7,761 nucleotides of DNA, taken from assembly GCA_031280705.1 (NCBI GenBank), contig JAITGJ010000106.1, positions 1-7,761 of the forward strand, given 5' to 3'. This stretch comes from Spirochaetaceae bacterium. GTDB lineage: Bacteria > Spirochaetota > Spirochaetia > Treponematales > Breznakiellaceae. Both the position numbers and the translations under genes were made by a program. Positions within the stretch are counted from its first letter, which is position 1. The number at the start of each line of letters is the position of its first letter. Shown piece by piece: positions 1 to 6,604 of this stretch. The notes under the pieces were generated by a model. It made no database searches. It had not been told where the DNA came from and saw only the letters and a program-made list of their open reading frames with translations.

Positions 1-118
1 CAAACTTTTTTTAAGCATACCGGCCGGGGAAAGGTTCCGGCGTTATTATTGGTTTACTTCATGAATCGTCCAGCCGCATCCGGGCCGGCACGCGGCGCGC
101 CGCCCTCCCCTTCGTGAA

Positions 119-136
119 ATCCGCATGGATGCGGAT
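119..136. repeat. Short inverted repeat upstream of thrH
   Basis: Two 8-base arms (atccgcat at 119-126 and atgcggat at 129-136) form a perfect inverted repeat with only two bases between them. It lies about 80 bases before the thrH start. A TATGAT hexamer at 169-174 could be a -10 box, but no -35 at proper spacing was found, so no promoter is called. A further weak repeat, gttta/taaac at 186-196, sits just before the ribosome binding site. The arms could be an operator or the remains of an upstream terminator; nothing decides between them. Confidence 0.35.
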
Positions 137-217
137 GTTGAGCAAAACGCTGGACCGCCGGGGCGCGTTATGATACCATAGCGTTGTTTAATAAACGCGC
201 GGAGGGACAGAGGAACC

Positions 218-826
218 ATGAAAATCGTGTGCCTTGATTTGGAGGGCGTGCTCACGCCCGAAATCTGGATTGCCTTTGCGGAGGCCGCGGGACTTCCCGA
301 ACTCAGGCGGACCACCCGGGACGAGCCGGATTACGGCGCGCTGATGCGTTTCCGCCTTGAAATACTCGACCGGAACGGGCTTTGCCTTGCGGATATACAA
401 AAAGTTATCGGCGCACTGGAGCCGCTGCCGGGCGCCCTTGAATTTACCCGCGCCGTCCGGGAACGGACGGCGCTCATCATTCTTTCAGACACCTTTTCAG
501 AGTTCGCCAAACCCCTCATGGCAAAACTCGCGTTTCCCACCCTGTTTTGCAACAGCCTGATTACGGATGCGGGCGGAAAAATCACCGGCTACCGGCTCAG
601 GCAGGAAAACGGCAAGCGCCACGCCGTCATCGCGTTCAAATCCATGAACATGGAAATTTTCGCCGCCGGTGATTCGTTCAATGACCTTAACATGATACGC
701 GAGGCGGACGCGGGGTGCCTGTTCCGCGCCCCCGGCGCGATACGGCAAAGCGAACGCGCCATTCCCGCGGTGGATACCTACGATGAACTGCTCGCCCGGA
801 TTGACGCCTTCCTTGGCCGTACCTAA
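218..826 (+). CDS. thrH: ThrH-type phosphoserine phosphatase / homoserine phosphotransferase
   Basis: This 202-residue cytoplasmic HAD-superfamily enzyme closely resembles ThrH of Pseudomonas. That enzyme removes phosphate from phosphoserine and can pass it to homoserine, linking serine and threonine synthesis. Motif I is LDLEGVL (nucleophile Asp7, with Glu9 where most HAD phosphatases have a second Asp, as is normal for ThrH). It is followed by the family signature PEIWIAFAE at 14-22 and TTRDEPDY at 32-39. Motif II is SDT at 90-92, the motif III lysine is probably Lys133, and motif IV is GDSFND at 151-156 for magnesium binding. The length is typical for the family. The ATG is preceded by gaggga and agagga, good ribosome binding sites. 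The 3' end overlaps the biotin ligase gene, suggesting co-translation. The family assignment is firm. Which activity dominates in vivo cannot be told from sequence. Confidence 0.93.
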   Translation: MKIVCLDLEGVLTPEIWIAFAEAAGLPELRRTTRDEPDYGALMRFRLEILDRNGLCLADIQKVIGALEPLPGALEFTRAVRERTALIILSDTFSEFAKPLMAKLAFPTLFCNSLITDAGGKITGYRLRQENGKRHAVIAFKSMNMEIFAAGDSFNDLNMIREADAGCLFRAPGAIRQSERAIPAVDTYDELLARIDAFLGRT

Positions 827-1628
827 TCCCTGGTCCGCGCCGGTTTATTGCCGGGAAACAGTTACCAGCACGATGGACGAAGCGCGTCTTCTTGCCCGGG
901 CGGGCGCTCCCCACGGCGCCGTAATCGCCGCGTCGTATCAGGAACGGGGACGCGGACGGACGCGGGAACGGTCCTGGCGGGGGGACGCGGGAAAAAATCT
1001 TTATTTTACCATCCTGTTCAGGTTCGAAGGCGGCGTCATACCCGAAGCGCTGACGCTCAGGACCGGACTTGCCGTATCGCTTGCCGTGGAAGATTACGAA
1101 CCGGCCCTCAAAGGGCGTGTCCGCGTCAAGTGGCCCAATGACATTATGATTCTTACGCGCGGTGAAACGGCCGTTTCCGCGCGGAAAGCGGCGGGGATCC
1201 TTACCGAAAGCGACGGGACCTTTGTGTATACCGGCGTGGGCATAAACGTGGCGCAGACGGCATTCCCCGCTGATTTAGAGAAGAAGGCGACAAGCATTGT
1301 TTTGGCCCGTAGTGAGGCGGACGGCCCCGCGCCCGCGCCGGAAAACAAAGCCGAAGACACCGGGTTCCTTTTGGGCCTTGTCCTCCGGCGGCTTTACGGC
1401 GAACTTTCAGGCGGCGGGAAAGACTGGCGCGCGCGGATCGGGGAGCGGCTTTACCGCCGGGGCGAGCCGGTAAAATTCCTCGCCGGCGCGGCGGACCGGC
1501 CACGGGAATACGGCGGCGTGCTGGAAGGCGTTGGCGCCGGCGGGGAACTGCTGCTCGCGCTTCCGGGAGAAACGTCCGCGCGGGCCTTTATCACGGGGGA
1601 ACTTGCCGTGTATGATACACCCGGTTAG
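783..1628 (+). CDS. birA: Biotin--[acetyl-CoA-carboxylase] ligase, class I (no DNA-binding domain)
   Basis: This biotin-protein ligase forms biotinyl-AMP and attaches biotin to the lysine of biotin carboxyl carrier domains. With the ATG at 783 it has 281 residues. Visible motifs are TVTSTMDEA at 27-35 (the substrate-binding ST pair), GRGRTRERSW at 56-65 (the GRGRxxRxW biotinyl-AMP loop), KWPND at 116-120, ARKAAGIL at 133-140 (active-site lysine 135) and GVGINV at 151-156. A small C-terminal domain spans about 220-278. There is no N-terminal winged helix, so unlike E. coli BirA it should not act as the biotin-operon repressor. The start is uncertain: ATG 783 overlaps thrH by 44 bases and has only a weak ribosome binding site, while TTG 813 is an alternative closer to the first conserved residues. 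Either way translation is probably coupled to thrH. A Pro/Ala/Glu-rich stretch at about 176-192 looks like a flexible insertion. Confidence 0.9.
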   Translation: MNCSPGLTPSLAVPNPWSAPVYCRETVTSTMDEARLLARAGAPHGAVIAASYQERGRGRTRERSWRGDAGKNLYFTILFRFEGGVIPEALTLRTGLAVSLAVEDYEPALKGRVRVKWPNDIMILTRGETAVSARKAAGILTESDGTFVYTGVGINVAQTAFPADLEKKATSIVLARSEADGPAPAPENKAEDTGFLLGLVLRRLYGELSGGGKDWRARIGERLYRRGEPVKFLAGAADRPREYGGVLEGVGAGGELLLALPGETSARAFITGELAVYDTPG

Positions 1629-1662
1629 GGCCGGACGTGGCGGGAAATGGAGCAAGAGACAG

Positions 1663-3030
1663 ATGAAAAAAACAGCGTTAGTGATGTTGATTTTTTGGGG
1701 GACGGCGTCCGCCGCATTTTCCCAGATACCCCTGTTTGAGTGGACGCTGAACGGGGAAATCATCACGATTACCGGAACGTTCGGCACGGACAGCCATCTG
1801 GTCATTCCCGAAACGCAGGGCCACTACCGGGTCGGCGCCATCGGAACGGGAGCCTTCGCGGGAAGGGACATGGTTTCCGTGGTCATTCCCGAAACGGTAA
1901 CGGAGATCGGCGCATCCGCGTTTGCGGCAAATAATATTCTGACCGTTGTGCTGGGAAGAAACGTCAATATCGCCACATCGGCCTTTGAACAGCCGTTTGT
2001 TGAATACTACACCCGGAGCAAAAAGCGGGCCGGAATATACACTTTTTTCGCGGGCGCGTGGCATTATTTTGGGCCCTTTGCTGACGGCTTTGTGCCCGTC
2101 GTGCGCAACAATGCCATTACGATAGTAAAATATGCCGGTGAAAAGCGGGATATCGTGATCCCGCCCAGCATGGAAATGCTCGCCGTTACGGAGATTGGGG
2201 ACCGGGCATTTGCCCGCCGCAACCTGCGCGGCGTACGGTTTCCCCGGGGCATCGTCCGCATCGGAGCGGAAGCCTTTCTGGAAAACCAGATCACGCGCAT
2301 CGAGCTTCCCCGGGGCATTACCGATATTGGACAGCGCGCCTTTGCAAAGAACAGTATCACGCGCGTTACCCTTCCGGAAAACCTCCGTACCGTGGAAGAC
2401 GGCGCGTTTTTTGACAATATGATTCACCGCCTGGTTATTCCCGATCGGGTTACGGCTATTGGCAACGAAGCCTTTTCGGTGAACCGGATCGCCGCGCTTG
2501 AAATCAGGGCGGCGCGGCTTACATCCATTCAGGATGACGCGTTTTCGGTCAATCAGATCCAGGAGGTTGAGCTTCCCCGCTCGCTCACCTTTTTGGGGAA
2601 ACGGGCGTTCGCGAATAACCGGCTCCGCTCGATACGCATTCCCCCCGGGATTGTTGTTTTGGACGATGAGGCGTTTTCCGGCAATCAGCTTACCTCGGTA
2701 ATTTTGCCCGACGGGCTTATCCGTATCGGTATGGCCGTTTTTTACCAGAACGGCATTTCTGCGGTTTCCCTGCCCGCGGGCCTTGCCGAAATTGGCCCGC
2801 GGGCCTTCGCCAATAACCGGCTGGCGCTGGTAACGCTTCCCCCGGACCTGGAGCGCGTCGCCCCCCTGGCGTTTGCGGGCAATCCTTTGACGGAACTCTT
2901 TATCCCCGAAAAAGCGCGGGCGGCCGTTGACGCGGAGGCGTTCGGCGCCGCGTTTATGGAAGCCTGGGAACCGGAGCGGCAGAGCGGCCGCTGGCGCTTT
3001 GCGGACGGCGTCTGGGCGGGAGGGTCTTAG
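1663..3030 (+). CDS. Secreted BspA-type leucine-rich-repeat (LRR_5) protein
   Basis: The product has 455 residues from ATG 1663, chosen because it begins a clear signal peptide (MKKTALVMLIFWGTASAAFS); the open frame extends further upstream inside birA. No lipobox cysteine is present, so signal peptidase I cleavage near residue 20 is expected, with export to the periplasm or beyond. Residues 60-110 hold about three LRR_5 units. Residues 110-170 are non-repeat and aromatic-rich (YTFFAGAWHYFG). Residues 175-410 hold eleven consecutive units of about 22 residues, with conserved phenylalanines at 183, 205, 228, 249, 271, 294, 316, 338, 360, 382 and 404 in the pattern IG..AF..N.I..V.LP. Members of this family include Bacteroides BspA and treponemal surface LRR proteins, some of which bind host proteins or other cells; binding here is only inferred. 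The gene starts 34 bases after the biotin ligase stop, with GGAG at 1648-1651, so it probably shares that transcript. Confidence 0.88.
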   Translation: MKKTALVMLIFWGTASAAFSQIPLFEWTLNGEIITITGTFGTDSHLVIPETQGHYRVGAIGTGAFAGRDMVSVVIPETVTEIGASAFAANNILTVVLGRNVNIATSAFEQPFVEYYTRSKKRAGIYTFFAGAWHYFGPFADGFVPVVRNNAITIVKYAGEKRDIVIPPSMEMLAVTEIGDRAFARRNLRGVRFPRGIVRIGAEAFLENQITRIELPRGITDIGQRAFAKNSITRVTLPENLRTVEDGAFFDNMIHRLVIPDRVTAIGNEAFSVNRIAALEIRAARLTSIQDDAFSVNQIQEVELPRSLTFLGKRAFANNRLRSIRIPPGIVVLDDEAFSGNQLTSVILPDGLIRIGMAVFYQNGISAVSLPAGLAEIGPRAFANNRLALVTLPPDLERVAPLAFAGNPLTELFIPEKARAAVDAEAFGAAFMEAWEPERQSGRWRFADGVWAGGS

Positions 3031-3031
3031 C

Positions 3032-3156
3032 GCCTGTTCAAAATCTGGAATTGTGGCGCTGCAAACGCCACAATTCTACCTTGCAGGCTCCAAAAGAGCC
3101 CGAAAATCGGGATTTTTGCGATCAATAGACCGCAAAAATCCACCAGTTGAACAGGC
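3032..3156. repeat. Nested palindromic, cloverleaf-like intergenic element
   Basis: The outer arms gcctgttcaa (3032-3041) and ttgaacaggc (3147-3156) are perfect 10-base complements, continued by ctgg/ccag (3045-3048 with 3143-3146) after a small bulge. Inside are three more hairpins: an 11-bp stem at 3048-3058/3066-3076 (gaattgtggcg), a 5-bp stem ggctc/gagcc at 3086-3100, and an 11-bp stem at 3110-3120/3131-3141 (ggatttttgcg). The whole could fold as a multi-branched cruciform in DNA or RNA. It begins one base after the LRR gene stop. It has no coding content and is not a tRNA: there is no CCA end and no T-loop motif. It looks like a dispersed non-coding repeat or a MITE-like element, but one copy cannot show that. 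Confidence 0.7.
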
Positions 3157-3185
3157 TCTTAAAGCGCGGCGTAAACGCGCGGGCT

Positions 3186-3237
3186 GCCCGGTCCCTACAG
3201 GGCTTGCCCGGCAGGGGTTTACCGGGCCGGTTTTTTT
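3186..3237 (+). terminator. Intrinsic terminator after the thrH-birA-LRR run
   Basis: A GC-rich hairpin is followed by seven Ts at 3231-3237. Two foldings are possible: gcccgg (3206-3211) with ccgggc (3222-3227), or the longer gcccggt (3186-3192) with accgggc (3221-3227). In either case three bases (cgg) separate stem and T-run. The position, after the LRR gene and the palindromic element and before the acetate kinase leader, fits termination of the left transcript. Confidence 0.7.
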
Positions 3238-3431
3238 GTGGTACTATTTCCTGGCGCGGGCTTTTTCAGGCGGAAGTTTTGAAAAAAGGATCTATATTCC
3301 GCTGAAAAAACAGCACAATGTGTTCCTAAAAAACCGCATTTTCGCAACCTTTCGGCGAGAAAATGCAAGGTCTGTCCATAAAGTAACCGGCTTTATGAAC
3401 AAACACTATTTACGGAAGAGTGAGGTTTATC
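3238..3431 (+). promoter_or_regulatory. Leader region of acetate kinase with two inverted repeats
   Basis: This non-coding stretch precedes acetate kinase and must hold its promoter if the upstream terminator works. Two inverted repeats are visible: gcattttc (3336-3343) with gaaaatgc (3359-3366), and cataaag (3377-3383) with ctttatg (3391-3397). The second lies about 35 bases before the start codon and could be an operator or leader hairpin. A TATATT hexamer at 3293-3298 and TATGAA at 3394-3399 are -10-like, but neither has a convincing -35 at proper distance, so no promoter is assigned. The ribosome binding site is the purine-rich run at 3414-3425, including GAGTGAGG. Confidence 0.4.
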
Positions 3432-4769
3432 ATGGTTATTTTGACGCTAAACTGCGGTTCGTCCTCCGCGAAGTATCAGGTTTACGATTGGGACGCCAAG
3501 GACATTCTGGCCGTCGGCGTGGTAGAAAAAGTTACCATCGGCGGCAGTTTTATCAACCACAAGCTCAAGGGCAAAGAAGAAATCACGATTGAGCATGACT
3601 GCCCCACCCATACCGATGCCGTGGGGCTTATCATCAAAACATTGACGGACCCAAAAACCGGCTGCCTCCCCGACATGGGCGTGATCAAAGCGGTGGGACA
3701 CCGGGTACTGCACGGGGGCGATAAATTTACCAAAAGCGTGATTGTGGACGACACGGCCATGGCGGCTTTTAACGCGGTAAAGGACCTGGGACCCCTGCAC
3801 AATCCCGCCAACATCATGGGCATTGAGGCGGCGAAAAAGGTGCTGCCCCATGTGCCCCACTGCGCGGTTATGGATACCGCGTGGCACCAGACCATGCCGC
3901 CCGAATCGTTCCTCTACGCGGTACCCTACGAATGGTACGAAAAATACTCCGTCCGCCGCTACGGCTTCCACGGCACGAGCTTTCTCTACACGGCAAAGCG
4001 CGCCGCGGTCCTTTTGGGGAAAGACCCCTTCCAGACAAACCTTGTCATCTGCCACCTGGGGAACGGCTCCTCGGTAAACGCCGTCAAAAACGGCTGCTCC
4101 TTTGATACCTCCATGGGCATTACCCCCCTTGAGGGACTCGTCATGGGGACCCGCGCGGGAGACGCGGATATGGCAATGCCGTTCTATGTCATGCGCAAAA
4201 CCGGCATGACCGCTGCGGACATGGAAAATGCCCTGAACAAAAAGTCCGGCCTGTTCGGCATTACCGGCAAATACACCGACCGCCGCGATATCCAGAAGGC
4301 AAAACTTGACGGCGATGAGCGCGCCCTCCTCGCCCAAAACATGGAAGCCCACCGGGTAAAAAAATATATCGGCGCGTATCAGGCGGTGCTGGGCCGCACG
4401 GACGCCCTGGTATTTACCGCCGGGGTGGGCGAATTCGCCTGGTTTATCCGCGAAAAAATACTCGACGGGCTTGAAGGAACCGGGATCGTGTACGATCCGG
4501 AAGCGAACAAAATCGCCTGTACCCGCAACACCGAATCGATCATTTCCAAGCCGGAATCGAAAATTCCCGTTTATGTCATTCCCACAGACGAGGAACTGGT
4601 TATGACCGAAGACGCCTTCGCGCTCATGGCCGGCACATACGATATCCACACACGGTTCAACTATTCTTTCCAAAAAAAGGATTATGTGAACAAGGGCCGC
4701 GCCGAAGGACTTGTGGAAGAACTCAGAAAAAAACCGGAACTGGAAAAGTACATGGTCAAACCCCGGTAA
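3432..4769 (+). CDS. ackA: Acetate kinase
   Basis: The enzyme interconverts acetyl phosphate + ADP and acetate + ATP, the ATP-yielding last step of acetate fermentation in the cytoplasm. From ATG 3432 it has 445 residues. This start puts the family N-terminus (ILTLNCGSSS) at residue 3, with GAGTGAGG six bases upstream; GTG 3420 would add four residues. Residue numbering matches the Methanosarcina enzyme: Asn7, Arg91 (GHRVLHGG), His123 (GPLHNP), Asp148 (MDTAWHQTMP), His180 (YGFHGTS) and Arg241 (MGTRAGD) are all present, with the metal-binding Glu in TDEELVM near 387. Two oddities: the usual GTSH is GTSF (Phe184), and the FTGGIGEN loop reads FTAGVGEF at 328-335. The protein is some 40 residues longer than usual, with a charged tail after about 402 (KKDYVNKGRAEGLVEELRKK). 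No phosphotransacetylase gene adjoins it here. Confidence 0.95.
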   Translation: MVILTLNCGSSSAKYQVYDWDAKDILAVGVVEKVTIGGSFINHKLKGKEEITIEHDCPTHTDAVGLIIKTLTDPKTGCLPDMGVIKAVGHRVLHGGDKFTKSVIVDDTAMAAFNAVKDLGPLHNPANIMGIEAAKKVLPHVPHCAVMDTAWHQTMPPESFLYAVPYEWYEKYSVRRYGFHGTSFLYTAKRAAVLLGKDPFQTNLVICHLGNGSSVNAVKNGCSFDTSMGITPLEGLVMGTRAGDADMAMPFYVMRKTGMTAADMENALNKKSGLFGITGKYTDRRDIQKAKLDGDERALLAQNMEAHRVKKYIGAYQAVLGRTDALVFTAGVGEFAWFIREKILDGLEGTGIVYDPEANKIACTRNTESIISKPESKIPVYVIPTDEELVMTEDAFALMAGTYDIHTRFNYSFQKKDYVNKGRAEGLVEELRKKPELEKYMVKPR

Positions 4770-4783
4770 CCGGCCGCTCCTTC

Positions 4784-4847
4784 CGCCCCGTCCGCGCGGG
4801 TTATGCGCCGCCGGGGCGAAGGTCCGGTTTCCGTAAATACGGAAACT
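4784..4847. terminator. Two hairpins between convergent genes, possible bidirectional terminator
   Basis: Between the acetate kinase stop and the end of the converging membrane-protein gene lie two hairpins. The first is cgccccg (4784-4790) with cggggcg (4812-4818). The second is a perfect 8-bp stem, gtttccgt (4827-4834) with acggaaac (4839-4846), and a four-base loop. Neither is directly followed by a T-run on either strand; the nearest on + is the T-rich patch at 4871-4879. Position suggests termination of both transcripts, but without U-tracts this is tentative. Confidence 0.4.
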
Positions 4848-4877
4848 GTCCGGCGCGGCAGGGGAACGGGTTTGTTT

Positions 4878-5459
4878 TTATCGCCCTGATTTTACGCGGA
4901 AGGTACGGGCCGTTTCCCCCGCGTGGATTATCACGATAATTTCCTCCGCGCGGAAGGGAAGCGCGAGCGGAAATTCTTCCTCCGTTTCCAGCGAGAAAAA
5001 TATTTGCCGCGTTTCAATGGGAGGCATTTCCGCGTCTTTTCCGGCGCGGGGAACGGACAGCGCGATTTCCACCGTTCCCGTATAGTAATGGTCCCCGGCG
5101 GCCCTTTTTTTGAGCATAACATATGTCGCATCGGGGAACGCGAGCGCGGTTACGGTTATCCGGTTACCCTCAAGCGTGAGGCCGCCGGTCTTTTCCCGGC
5201 CAAGCGCGGACCAGATAAAAATAAACGCGGCCACGATAATAATGGCAACGAAAACCCAGACGCCCGAAGGATTTGCGCGGAGGGACGCAAGCAGTCCGCG
5301 CCGTCCGGCGGGCGGTTCCGCGTACAGGGAACGCACCCGGTCGGAAGCCCGCTCCAGCCGCCGCTCCCGGGAATAGTAATACACCGGTTCCCGGTCCACA
5401 TCCGGCGCGGGCGCGTCCGTGAACAGCCCCGCGTCTTCCGGCTTTTCTTCCCTGTTCAT
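4878..5459 (-). CDS. Small single-pass membrane protein of unknown function
   Basis: The family is not recognised. From the ATG at 5459 the product has 193 residues. Residues 1-60 are hydrophilic, rich in Asp, Glu and Arg, with an aromatic patch PVYYYSRERR at 25-34. A single strong transmembrane segment runs from about 67 to 84 (VWVFVAIIIVAAFIFIW). Residues 88-193 look like a beta-rich domain of alternating hydrophobic and polar strands (ITVTALAFPDATYVMLKKR, TGTVEIALSV, EIIVIIHAGETARTFRVK). With basic residues before the helix, an inside N-terminus and an extracytoplasmic C-terminal domain are likely. The start was chosen as the first ATG after the ribokinase stop, 40 bases away; GGGG ends only two bases before it, so the ribosome binding site is poor. 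It probably shares the ribokinase transcript. The reading frame stays open upstream through the ribokinase gene, which is taken as shadow. Confidence 0.75.
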   Translation of the reverse strand: MNREEKPEDAGLFTDAPAPDVDREPVYYYSRERRLERASDRVRSLYAEPPAGRRGLLASLRANPSGVWVFVAIIIVAAFIFIWSALGREKTGGLTLEGNRITVTALAFPDATYVMLKKRAAGDHYYTGTVEIALSVPRAGKDAEMPPIETRQIFFSLETEEEFPLALPFRAEEIIVIIHAGETARTFRVKSGR

Positions 5460-5499
5460 ATCCCCATTATCGGGCGGAACGGCCGGCCGCTCAATGCCG

Positions 5500-6405
5500 T
5501 TAGTCAAACACCTCGCCCGCGGAAGGCATCGCTTCCATGGCGCCTTGCCGGGAAACCGCGATGGAGGCGGCCTTGCACGCAAGGGCAAGCGAGCGCTCCA
5601 CCGGGAAATTCCGTTCCCGCGCGGCCAAAAAATACCCGGTAAACGTATCTCCCGCGCCCGTCGTGTCCACAACCGGAAGCGCCACAATCTCCCCCCTGGC
5701 CCGGTTTTCCCGGTAACCGTACCACGCGCCCGCCTTCCCGGCGGTAAGTACAATCTCCGCGCGGGGAAACCGCCTGACAAGCGCCTCCAGCAGGCGTTCT
5801 GGCGACGATGGCAACGGCGACGACGGTAACGGCGACGACGCCAGGGAAGCCCCTTCGATCTCGTTGACAAAAAACATATCCACCAGATCAAGGGGCAGGT
5901 TCCGTATTGTTTCATCGCAGGGTGAAGGATTAAAACAGACCCGCATACCCCGCTCTCCGGCGGCCCGCATGATTTCTCCGGCGCCGGCAATTTCATTCTG
6001 AAGCAGCACCGTATCCCCCGCGCCGAAATCCGCGATAACGCGGTAAATCTCGTTCACCGTTACGGCCCCGTTGCCGCCCGGATAAAGGACGATGGCGTTC
6101 TCCCCGCGCCGGTCAACCTGAATGAGCGCCTGGCCGGTGGCCCCTTCCCACTCCGCGACACGCTCCGTATTGACGCCGAAGGACTCAAGCAGGCGCACAA
6201 TAAACCGCCCGTCCGCCCCGATTTTTCCCGCAAGGCTTACCGCCGCGCCCGCCCGCGCCAGGGCCGCGGCCTGATTTGCCCCCTTGCCCCCGGCATTTTT
6301 GAACAGCGCTGTACCGGCGACCGTTTCACCGGGCGCGGCGATATGATCCACGGGAAAAACCAAATCGATGTTGAGAGAACCGTAAACAAGTATTCTTTTC
6401 ACCAT
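5500..6405 (-). CDS. rbsK: Ribokinase-like PfkB-family sugar kinase
   Basis: This 301-residue cytoplasmic kinase uses ATP to phosphorylate a sugar, most likely D-ribose to ribose 5-phosphate. The N-terminal motif YGSLNIDLVFPVDHIAAPGETV contains the sugar-binding Asp14. GGKGANQA (39-46) is the PfkB signature typical of ribokinases. NEIE at 181-184 is the NxxE metal/phosphate motif, and DTTGAGDTF (247-255) holds the anion hole and catalytic base Asp253. ATG 6405 is chosen because it begins the conserved core with GGAG upstream; the open frame extends 54 codons further without similarity. Just after NEIEG lies an unusual Ser/Pro/Leu repeat (187-202), encoded by a 15-base tandem repeat. No ribose transporter or repressor gene adjoins it, so a related sugar or nucleoside substrate is possible. 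Confidence 0.85.
   Translation of the reverse strand: MVKRILVYGSLNIDLVFPVDHIAAPGETVAGTALFKNAGGKGANQAAALARAGAAVSLAGKIGADGRFIVRLLESFGVNTERVAEWEGATGQALIQVDRRGENAIVLYPGGNGAVTVNEIYRVIADFGAGDTVLLQNEIAGAGEIMRAAGERGMRVCFNPSPCDETIRNLPLDLVDMFFVNEIEGASLASSPLPSSPLPSSPERLLEALVRRFPRAEIVLTAGKAGAWYGYRENRARGEIVALPVVDTTGAGDTFTGYFLAARERNFPVERSLALACKAASIAVSRQGAMEAMPSAGEVFD
5801..5845. repeat. 15-bp tandem repeat inside the ribokinase gene
   Basis: The units ggcgacgatggcaac (5801-5815), ggcgacgacggtaac (5816-5830) and a partial ggcgacgacg (5831-5840) repeat with exactly 15-base period, about 2.7 copies. The period keeps the reading frame and encodes the pentapeptide SSPLP repeatedly, just after the NEIEG motif. 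Copy number change would lengthen or shorten a surface loop by five residues without breaking the frame. Confidence 0.8.
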
Positions 6406-6421
6406 GCGGCTCCGGAACACA

Positions 6422-6450
6422 AGTCTAGCGGCCCGGTCAACGGCTGTCAA
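6422..6450 (-). promoter_or_regulatory. Sigma-70-type promoter for the ribokinase gene
   Basis: Reading the minus strand, a perfect TTGACA (-35, 6445-6450) is separated by 17 bases from TAGACT (-10, 6422-6427; four of six consensus bases). A transcript would start near 6415, only about ten bases before the start codon, so the leader would hold little more than the GGAG ribosome binding site. Next to the -35 on its upstream side sits the inverted repeat 6453-6477. Confidence 0.65.
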
Positions 6451-6452
6451 CT

Positions 6453-6477
6453 GCTCAAGCCGTGAAGCGGCTTGAGC
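6453..6477. repeat. 10-bp inverted repeat next to the ribokinase -35 box
   Basis: gctcaagccg (6453-6462) and cggcttgagc (6468-6477) are perfect complements around a five-base loop. The repeat begins two bases upstream of the ribokinase -35, a position that suits an activator or repressor site. It could instead fold as a hairpin in RNA, but no T-run follows on either strand. Confidence 0.55.
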
Positions 6478-6560
6478 CCTGCATGGCGGCGCGGTGTGCG
6501 GGACTGAGGCAAGCGCGGACGCAGCCCGCAGGCGCTCCGGTCCCTGATCAGGGCCGCAAT
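6478..6560. other. GC-rich structured intergenic stretch
   Basis: This part of the gap between the divergent ribokinase and AT-rich genes is dense in complementary segments. tgcggg (6497-6502) pairs with cccgca (6525-6530), continued inward by ctg/cag (6504-6506 with 6522-6524). gagccctgc (6474-6482) nearly pairs with gcaggcgctc (6528-6537). ccctgatcaggg (6542-6553) is a perfect 12-base palindrome. The frame of the downstream gene stays open through it, but without a credible start or ribosome binding site. It may be a repeat fragment, a small structured RNA or decayed coding sequence; I cannot tell which. Confidence 0.35.
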
Positions 6561-6604
6561 CCCGCAACCCGGCAGACGAATTTTAGCAGGAAATTTTGGC
6601 AAAA

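Noticed and set aside
46..315. Minus-strand open frame of 89 codons overlapping the start of thrH
   Set aside because: It is antisense to a firmly assigned gene, has no recognisable motif, and reads as Arg/Ser/Gly-rich GC-frame noise.
3032..3156. Cloverleaf-like shape as a possible tRNA
   Set aside because: There is no GTTC-type T-loop, no plausible anticodon loop and no acceptor arrangement; the stem lengths do not fit tRNA geometry.
2927..3592. Plus-strand open frame of 221 codons bridging the LRR gene, the palindromic element and the start of ackA
   Set aside because: It crosses a terminator and a non-coding repeat, overlaps two real genes in other frames, and has no coherent protein features.
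3447..4673. Long minus-strand open frame (408 codons) antisense to acetate kinase
   Set aside because: It lies wholly within ackA and its composition (His/Val/Gly/Phe-rich) is that of a reverse-frame shadow; the + strand frame has every catalytic residue.
5460..5996. Upstream extension of the membrane-protein frame through the ribokinase gene
   Set aside because: It would overlap most of the ribokinase 3' half and gives low-complexity Arg-rich sequence; the sensible start is at 5459.
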